Shown: piece by piece, positions 46,440-52,236 of the stretch
Numbering within the stretch: position 1 is the stretch's first letter
Layout of the letters: every line of letters begins with the position of its first letter
Source: Gnetum montanum
Lineage: Eukaryota; Streptophyta; Gnetopsida; Gnetales; Gnetaceae
NCBI GenBank assembly: GCA_015680685.1
Contig: MNCI01005772.1
Span: 1,400 to 53,635 of the forward strand
Length of the DNA: 52,236 nucleotides
Direction: 5' to 3'
Position numbers and translations under genes: made by a program
The notes under the pieces: generated by a model
What the model was told of the DNA's origin: nothing
Seen by the model: only the letters and a program-made list of their open reading frames with translations
The model's database searches: none

Positions 46440-47083
46440 TAAAAGGAACTTAGCTCTATCGTGAATTCTAATTTCTTCTGCTAACTGAATAGCTTGTTGC
46501 ACTAACTTGTCTACCCGTGCTTGTAAAAGGCACACCTCCTCTAACAAGTCTATGTGGTAAACCTTCTAATTTACTGGAAGTTTCTTGTAAAATTCTTGTT
46601 TGAGTAAAGGTCAACCTTGATCTCCTCTTCTTAAGTTTCTAAAGATCGAAATCAATCTAAGAGTGACATAACAACAAGAGATGTTTTGGGTGTGAAAAGG
46701 GGATCTGACTTTGGTAGGAGATTAGTTAAGATGCCCCTCTAGTCTTCTCCTCTTAGATTTGGATTCATGCAACGTAGAAATAAATCATAGGATTCACCAC
46801 ATTTAAGGTCATCTAGTCCACATAAGTCAACATGTAGATTGTTAACCCACATGGAATCGGTGCAGGGGAGAATCTAAATTGGTTCCTGTGGTGGAACTCA
46901 GGCGTATTTTCTCTGCTGGTCCAACAACGTTAGAGATTGCAACCGAGGCCAAATTAACTGTTCCTCCCAAATGGTATCAACACCTTCACCTCTCCGCTTC
47001 TCCGCTACTGCATCCCAAGTCTCTAGATAGCGCTTAAATGCATGAAACATAATTTCACGTACCACATCATTAACTATTTGCAA
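46440..47083 (-). other. exon-like segments, unrecognised
   Basis: On the minus strand three segments have protein-like composition: 47083-46898 (REIMFHAFKRYLETWDAVAE...), then NNLHVDLCGLDDLKCGESYD near 46840-46770, and EEVCLLQARVDKLVQQAIQL near 46540-46470. They are separated by stops or frame changes, so they may be exons of a gene or a decayed fragment. I do not recognise the family and claim no function. Confidence 0.28.
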
Positions 47084-47201
47084 GGGGAAAAAACTACTAA
47101 AAATCGAAGAGGATAAAAAAAATGTTGCTGTAATAACAAAAAAAATGGTTTGGCTAGAGAGTTATTAGGATCATCATCTTCGTATCTTCGTATCATGGAT
47201 T

Positions 47202-47348
47202 ATGCCAGAGGCAGAGTTGTTCCTGCCGTTGCCGTTGCCGTTCCTTATGCATAACTCTAACCAGAGTCTCCTTGCTCAGCAAACAACCGGGAAATCCATG
47301 CGTTCAGGTCCTAGCGCTATTACTGCTGCTACAAGGCAACAGCCATAG
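47202..47348 (+). other. 48-codon open frame, unrecognised
   Basis: Starts MPEAELFLPLPLPFLMHNSN and ends ITAATRQQP before TAG. Less AT-rich than its flanks. It could be a first exon with a targeting peptide or a chance frame. No TATA box or splice donor supports it. Confidence 0.2.
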
Positions 47349-48284
47349 CTTTTGTAAAACATTTTACAAATGAGCCTCCCATAGAGATCTAGCATAGTTG
47401 CGAGAACTTGCTGTGTATTGCAGAGGAATGATACATTTTCCAAGATCTTGGGACAGGTTCACCATCGACGTTTTGTTTACAGCCTGCAATTGGCATTGGT
47501 TTTCCTGCGGGAAACTTATGGAAACCATGGACCACGAAATCTGCTACACATGCATCTCTCCCAGAGGTAGAAATCTACATACCTCTTGCACGTTATTGTG
47601 TTTGTGGATCAGTACATGGCCGCAAGTTTCATTATGCCTCCATTAACATTGTAAAAATCATCATTCCATAAAATCTGCTGCGTTTACTTTCTTTTTCTCG
47701 CATGAAAACGGAAACTGTAGAACTAATCTTTGACACCATTAATCTTTGACACGATTGCCTTCCAAGCTAAAATAAAAAGGGCGGACCTTTTTATTTTAGC
47801 AAGGTTTTCAGTGTCTTTGTTTGAAAGGCGTTTTAATTAAAATGCAAAGACTAAAATGACAATTAAAATGCAAAGATTAAAATGACAATTTTTTTTCTTA
47901 ATGAAATATTAATGACTTGAGATCTTAAAATAGAAGGTCAAGATTGATTGAGATGAATGGCACCTAAGTAAAAGTAAAATACAATAAAGTAATTTTTTTA
48001 AAAAAATTCCTTATTAGCTTAACAATGCATTTGGTAACTCAATCCAATCACATTGGCAAACTTGTTAAGGTAGTTAAAGGATTGAAAATGGGTTTTAATA
48101 GTAAATTGTCTAATAAATCTCACAACTAACCAATTGGTAGTCTTGTCATGCTTCCATGTATTAGTTGTCTCAATAACCTATTGTTGATTATCATAAAATT
48201 AGGACTCTAAGCCCTAGTGGTAGAAAAAAAAAACTAAAATTGTGGCACCATGCTAAGCATGGGAATGTTGGGATCAACAAAACT
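47349..48284. other. intergenic DNA
   Basis: No gene supported. A short A-box-like ctaagccctagtggtag at about 48207-48223, followed by an A run, may be a scrap of the SINE family seen at 17165, but it is too short to call. Confidence 0.35.
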
Positions 48285-48660
48285 TTCAACTATGTCTTCA
48301 TGACTTGAATCTTTCAACACAAACTATGCAATACAATGGATTAGAAATGAATGAACAAATAATACAATGATAATTGAAGTCAAATGAATAAACAAATTAA
48401 AGTCATTGTAATAGTTAGAAGAGTCCAAATATAAATGAATGTACTATTCTCATCTTTTTTAATGCACATAATTGCATTTAAATTTGTATTCAATTAATAA
48501 TAAAATATTTTGAGTCATCATGCTATACGAATTTTCATGGATGCTTTCATAAGTTGATTCTTTCAACACAAACTATATAATACAATGGATAAGATATGAA
48601 TGAACAAATACAACTGATAAGAAATGAATGGACCAATAATACAATGATAAGAAAGAATGA
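48285..48660. repeat. ~270-bp satellite, diverged segment 4
   Basis: One and a half diverged units: tcttcatgacttgaatcttt, caacacaaactatgcaatac, gagtccaaatataaatgaat, cataattgcatttaaat, and again caacacaaactat at about 48566. The array thus continues to within 200 bp of the arabinogalactan peptide gene. Confidence 0.82.
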
Positions 48661-48846
48661 ATACAATCGGGGTCAAGAACTCTCACAAAGAAAGAGGACA
48701 AACAAATACAACCAGCACCTCAAGAACCAAGAATGCAAGAATGCAGCAAAACATTTAAATACAATCTATAAATGCAAGACAAAGAATGGATCCTAAGTTT
48801 ACTGTAGAGAAAAATAAAAGAAAAAACAAAAGAATATCCTGCTCCT

Positions 48847-49098
48847 TCACCAATGAAGGAGAAATGCCATGAGAGATAGCAGAGAAAAAATGATAAGCCC
48901 TGCAACAGTGGGCAGAAATGCAGAAATTGGTGGAGCATATGCAGTATTCATTGATGGGCTTGAAGCAGGGGCAAAATGCCCTAAATCCTGTGGAAAAGCT
49001 GCCACTCCCATCATCATCATAACTGCAACCAGAGACATTAACAGAGCTGTGTTCTTTGCTGTCATTTTCGACCGAAAAAGCTTGAAAGAACTCAACAT
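48847..49098 (-). CDS. arabinogalactan peptide (AG peptide), GPI-anchored
   Basis: An 83-residue precursor (72 if the second ATG at 49065 is used). The N-terminus has a hydrophobic signal peptide (NTALLMSLVAVMMMMGVAA), probably cut before FPQ. The short mature part has APASSP and APP, the Ala/Pro/Ser context in which plant prolines are hydroxylated and decorated with arabinogalactan. The C-terminus is a hydrophobic tail (about 20 residues, ending LMAFLLHW) after small residues, as in GPI-anchor signals. Layout and length match plant AG peptides, cell-surface proteoglycans of the plasma membrane and wall. A TATA box lies upstream at 49197-49204. The second ATG gives a more typical signal peptide, but the first is closer to the cap. 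No stops or shifts: probably a living gene. Confidence 0.8.
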   Translation of the reverse strand: MLSSFKLFRSKMTAKNTALLMSLVAVMMMMGVAAFPQDLGHFAPASSPSMNTAYAPPISAFLPTVAGLIIFSLLSLMAFLLHW

Positions 49099-49196
49099 TG
49101 CAATTGCAAAGAAGAATCAATTTTAAAACGGACCAAGATCAAAGGACAGGATCTGTGCAATTCAATTACATGACCGAATTTGTTGTTGTATGAGAG

Positions 49197-49204
49197 TATT
49201 TATA
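49197..49204 (-). promoter_or_regulatory. TATA box of the AG peptide gene
   Basis: TATAAATA on the minus strand, about 100 bases upstream of the first ATG. A transcript start would be expected near 49173, inside a cgg/aacaa-rich leader. Confidence 0.6.
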
Positions 49205-50870
49205 ACCCAGAACAACATACAAAAAACGGAGAAAGTTCCATGCGTTGTCAGATCCAGGGGAACCAACCATTTAATTTCAGGACCCAACAAACTTGTCACC
49301 AAAGTTGCACTCCAGATCCGCAAAACAGCAATTTCTTGACAATATTTTAGGAAAAAGATCTCCGCCTTTTTGAGGAAAAAAAAAAGCGCGTTTGGCAGCA
49401 TCTGCCACTCTTGCGTTGCAGAAAATCAAATCCAAACCGTCCAACAAAATTTACTGTTCATCGTGGCCTCATCTGATTATACAGCCCTGTTTGCTTTTAC
49501 TTAAATATAAAATCCTGGCGACTGCCAAATATCAGTACGGAATCTTAGTTTACGGAACCTTCGTTGGGAGGATTCCTGTTTTAAAATTCCGAAGAAAGAG
49601 TCTCTCTGTGAGAAAAAATATCTTCAGCCCCGTTGCTTCGAAGGAAGAACCCATTTTTCATTGGATTCTCTGATCTGTGTCAGATGCTTAACCTGAATTT
49701 CGTTCGGAATTTGCAATGAAAGAATCTTTTGAGGTTATACAAAGACAAACGAACCAATAACCCCCACCTGGCTATCCAACTGTTTCCGTAAATCATGGAA
49801 GGCTAGCATTAATAAAACCATGGTTTCTCACACCCTGTAACATTCCGTTTGCCATAAATAATTAAATCTACTCATTTAGATATTCATACATATCTTATTA
49901 TAATTGTTCTCTTCCATTTGGATTTTTACGACATTGCTACGTTGATAGTGTATGTGGAATTTTTTAATTCATTATGCATAATAATGAGGTGTTAAGGTTA
50001 CCTATAAGAGTTTTTAATTCTAGTATTGAATTATAAATTTTTTAAAAAAATTTATTTGAATTATAAATTTTAAAAGTACATTTTTAACAAAATCTTGTTT
50101 GATTTATAAATTTAAAAAAAATATGTGAAAGAAATTCTAAATCCAAGAAGTCTCAAGCTCTCAATGGACTTGAGTAAGAAAAAAAAAAAACTTAGGTCAA
50201 TAGACTTAATAAATAAAAACATAAGATTTTGTTGTTTTAGCACCAAGTCCATCATTGAAGACTATATCTGCTTTAACAATAGCTATAGCAAACTTAAGTA
50301 AGAAAAAATACCTTAAGGTATTAACCATGAGCTCTAAATAACAGATAAAACCATCTATGGATGACTTTGGAGTCATAAATATCAGTTTCTATGCAGGAAT
50401 TAAGGAATAATTATCTTTATCCATGAGATGAAAACCTGTTAGTCAAACCATGGATTTTTTACAAACTTGGCAGCATAAATGAAACATTGTGATCAAAAAT
50501 CAGATTTTTTATATCCCCTTACATCCAGTCGTAATGCCTCATCAGAAATCAGAAAATAATACTGAAGACCCAAAAGCATGTGAAAATATGTCTAGAGATG
50601 CACACAATGATTAAAGTGCTTCTGCATTACCTTCTGGTAGATTTTAATCTGCATCAGCTTTTGGTAGATTTTATTAATTCAATGTTGTCACCCTACCAAC
50701 AATGCCCAAAAGTCAATAGCTGACAGGTCATCACAGACAACATAGTCGAGAAGACATCCTCGGATTTTGAGTTCTGGATGAACGCAAATGAAACAAACAT
50801 TTAACATCTAAAACAGAGAAACCACTCTAACAAAACCCCTGCCCCTAGCGCAAAACATGAATCTTCAAAG
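49205..50870. other. intergenic DNA
   Basis: AT-rich with A/T runs near 50040-50130 and 50180. No gene, RNA or clear repeat seen. It could contain an intron of a minus-strand transcript that begins near 51220. Confidence 0.4.
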
Positions 50871-50877
50871 AGCCTTA

Positions 50878-51225
50878 CCCTGAAAGGCACCAAATCGCGG
50901 ATAGAAATAGGCCTAAAAAATAAAAATGAATCCAAAATATGCTACAGCGCTCATTCTGTATTTCATACTCCATATACTTGCATTTTGACAGAGCCTCACA
51001 AACGACGAACCAGGACCAACGAAAAACATAATGCATTCCATACAATCCACACATCACACATCGTGTAAGCAAAATCTAAAGCGAGCTCGAGAGCAAAAAG
51101 AAGCCCAGGAAAACCCCCGCGCATCAGAGGGGTCCGCTTTGGCCGAAGACGCACCAAATCGCGGAAAAACGAAAAAAAAAACACAAAAAGGAACTTTCTA
51201 CGTACTTGATTCACAAACTTGCACA
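50878..51225 (-). other. probable noncoding first exon (minus strand)
   Basis: Lies downstream of a TATA box and ends, on the minus strand, in ttcaggg|taaggc-like text (donor around 50871-50878). Less AT-rich than the next 1.5 kb. No long frame from an early ATG on the minus strand looks like a protein, and the plus-strand frame at 51031-51276 is lysine-rich without a known domain. This is a guess from promoter and splice signals. Confidence 0.3.
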
Positions 51226-51247
51226 GGACCCAAAAAACACAAGACAT

Positions 51248-51319
51248 TTTATAAAATCCCGTCGGGTTGTTGTTGAGGAGGCGGGGTCCTAGAAGGAGTT
51301 GCTCAGGAGGCGGGGTCCT
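51248..51319 (-). promoter_or_regulatory. TATA box with duplicated GC-rich element
   Basis: ttttataaaa (51247-51256) reads as a TATA box on either strand. To its right, upstream for a minus-strand gene, aggaggcggggtcct occurs twice with exact match (51276-51290 and 51305-51319), 29 bases apart. Two copies of a GC-rich element 20-70 bases from a TATA box look like promoter elements. Confidence 0.45.
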
Positions 51320-51339
51320 GAAAACTGTCAAGAATCCTA

Positions 51340-51553
51340 TCCATTAATTTTAATAAAATTTAAAAAATACATATTGTAAATTATAAGAGGATGAAACTTG
51401 CTTGAATGTTTCTTATCACATTTACATGAGTACCATGCAAAATGCAAAATGAGGTCAAAAGACACCACCGCTACCACGTACAATACCAATGGAAGAAGAA
51501 CATTCAGTAAGTAATACCGACAGCAAAATAACAAGGGCGTCTTCTCTCCGCAT
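51340..51553 (-). other. probable 3'UTR second exon
   Basis: Follows the acceptor at 51554 in the direction of the small membrane protein gene. Contains no continuation of its reading frame. Confidence 0.35.
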
Positions 51554-51635
51554 CTGTTCAAATAATAAAATGGTAAATTCTCGTTACAGACAACTTAATT
51601 AATTAATATTTTAATAAATTTGAACAAATACTTAC
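51554..51635 (-). other. probable 82-nt intron in the 3'UTR
   Basis: On the minus strand the donor is CCAG|GTAAGTAT at 51635 and the acceptor TTTGAACAG ends at 51554. The 82-nt, AT-rich interior is typical of short plant introns. The donor is about 12 nt after the TGA stop of the upstream frame. Confidence 0.55.
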
Positions 51636-51647
51636 CTGGCTTTCTCG

Positions 51648-51842
51648 TCAACCTAGGGTGCCTGCTACAATGGCACCTAAAGCTAACAGAATCTGTATTA
51701 TCACCTTCACAGCAAAACCACGGTTAGGATGATATTCGGAAACAACACCATAAACCACAGCATAAAATATGCATATTAAGGCGATTGCTGTCAGTAAAAC
51801 TTTCTGTGGAGCCGCAGGCACAGCCTGTTGGTTCTGCGCCAT
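51648..51842 (-). CDS. small two-helix membrane protein, unknown function
   Basis: Encodes 64 residues starting MAQNQQAVPAAPQKVLLTAI. The ATG is in a strong plant context (aacaATGGCG). A short polar Gln/Pro/Ala head is followed by a membrane helix (residues ~14-36, VLLTAIALICIFYAVVYGVV), a loop with charged residues (SEYHPNRGF), and a second helix (~46-63, KVIIQILLALGAIVAGTL). No stops or shifts. The stop TGA is 12 nt before a strong splice donor. I do not recognise the family; size and layout suit a subunit of an organellar or ER membrane complex, which is only a guess. Confidence 0.62.
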   Translation of the reverse strand: MAQNQQAVPAAPQKVLLTAIALICIFYAVVYGVVSEYHPNRGFAVKVIIQILLALGAIVAGTLG

Positions 51843-52236
51843 TGTTGCGTTGCAGCAGAGCGCCGAGGAGCAGAATTGAGGAGAAATGATAATATGGGAT
51901 TATGCAGGCCCCATCCCATCGGGTTGTTAAATACATCATGGCTTTTACCAAGGAGCGGTCGCTACTTCAGGTTCAAGGGGAAGCATGAGTCAGGTCTATG
52001 TCTGCAAGAGGACTACTGGAATTTGACTGCGCATCACATCCTGCCAGAAAAGACGTCACCTACGCTGGTTTCAATCTCTAGGTTCAGTTTTAGGGTTCGC
52101 CACATGCCAGTAGTGTTGTCGGATCATGATTCATGATTCATAATGATGATACAGAATTACAGATGATTCTGTTGTTGTTTGCCCAGTTTCTAGATCCCGT
52201 TGCAGATTTCCCGTCTGCAGGACTCGACATGGCAGA
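51843..52236. promoter_or_regulatory. upstream region of the small membrane protein gene
   Basis: The first ~45 bases upstream of the ATG (ctcctcggcgctctgctgca-like on the minus strand) look like a 5'UTR. I see no firm TATA box. The rest up to the window end has no gene; a plus-strand frame (51828-52136) overlaps the gene antisense and has no domain. Confidence 0.35.

Noticed and set aside
48205-48232. Third SINE copy
   Set aside because: Only ctaagccctagtggtag plus an A run; too short.
49166-49171. Minimal upstream ORF (ATGTAA) before the AG peptide gene, like the boron-responsive AUG-stop of NIP5;1
   Set aside because: It lies about where transcription should start given the TATA box at 49197-49204, so it is probably at the cap or outside the transcript.
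51031-51276. 81-codon lysine-rich plus-strand frame as a gene
   Set aside because: No domain, weak start context, and promoter and splice signals in the area fit the minus strand better, though the palindromic TATA leaves some doubt.

Overview
This is nuclear DNA of a seed plant with a large, repeat-rich genome. The evidence is a UDP-glycosyltransferase pseudogene, an arabinogalactan peptide gene, GT-AG intron signals, a plant L1-type LINE, and LTR elements with a primer-binding site for plant tRNA-Asp of the kind used by Athila-like Ty3/gypsy elements. The low gene density and old, stop-riddled transposons fit a gymnosperm, but nothing here proves the species. Three single N bases (5775, 6003, 29939) mark draft-assembly joins or ambiguous bases.

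Layout. Positions 1-1600 are satellite-like DNA: 20-bp minisatellite blocks alternating with a 180-bp tandem repeat. Positions 1601-4640 are AT-rich, with a decayed copia-like fragment near 2200-2560. An LRR pseudogene (minus) lies at about 4640-5774 and is followed by an inverted duplicate bounded by Ns. A truncated, frameshifted UGT pseudogene (minus) is at 7783-8790. LTR-like remnants lie at 9038-10253. A degenerate LINE on the minus strand runs from about 16440 down to about 10960. Two tRNA-derived SINE-like heads are at 17158 and 17698.

From 18 to 45.5 kb the window is dominated by one related group of LTR retrotransposons. Element E1 (plus) is 18019-24409. Element E3 (minus) is 28266-34300. 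A minus-strand solo LTR spans 35168-45547 and is split by element E2 (plus, 35798-45172). E3 and the solo LTR have exact 5-bp target duplications; E1 and E2 have 4-of-5 matches. The host DNA of E3 and the solo LTR is an array of a roughly 270-bp satellite that resumes on the far side of each insertion and again near 48.3-48.66 kb. The three elements carry gag remnants, E3 also a protease fragment, and E1 and E2 a second coiled-coil ORF next to the 3' LTR. No reverse transcriptase, RNase H or integrase is visible in any of them, so they look non-autonomous. E2 holds four apparently identical 181-bp repeats, rich in GATATC-like motifs, ahead of a TATA box.

The likely living genes sit at the right end, all on the minus strand: an arabinogalactan peptide gene (48847-49098), a promoter-like region with a duplicated GC-rich element (about 51250-51320), and a small two-helix membrane protein (51648-51842) with a probable 3'UTR intron.

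The genes do not form a pathway. The window is mainly a record of nested transposition into satellite DNA at the edge of a small gene island. The most unusual items are the pol-less LTR family, its second ORF, and the 181-bp promoter-like array.
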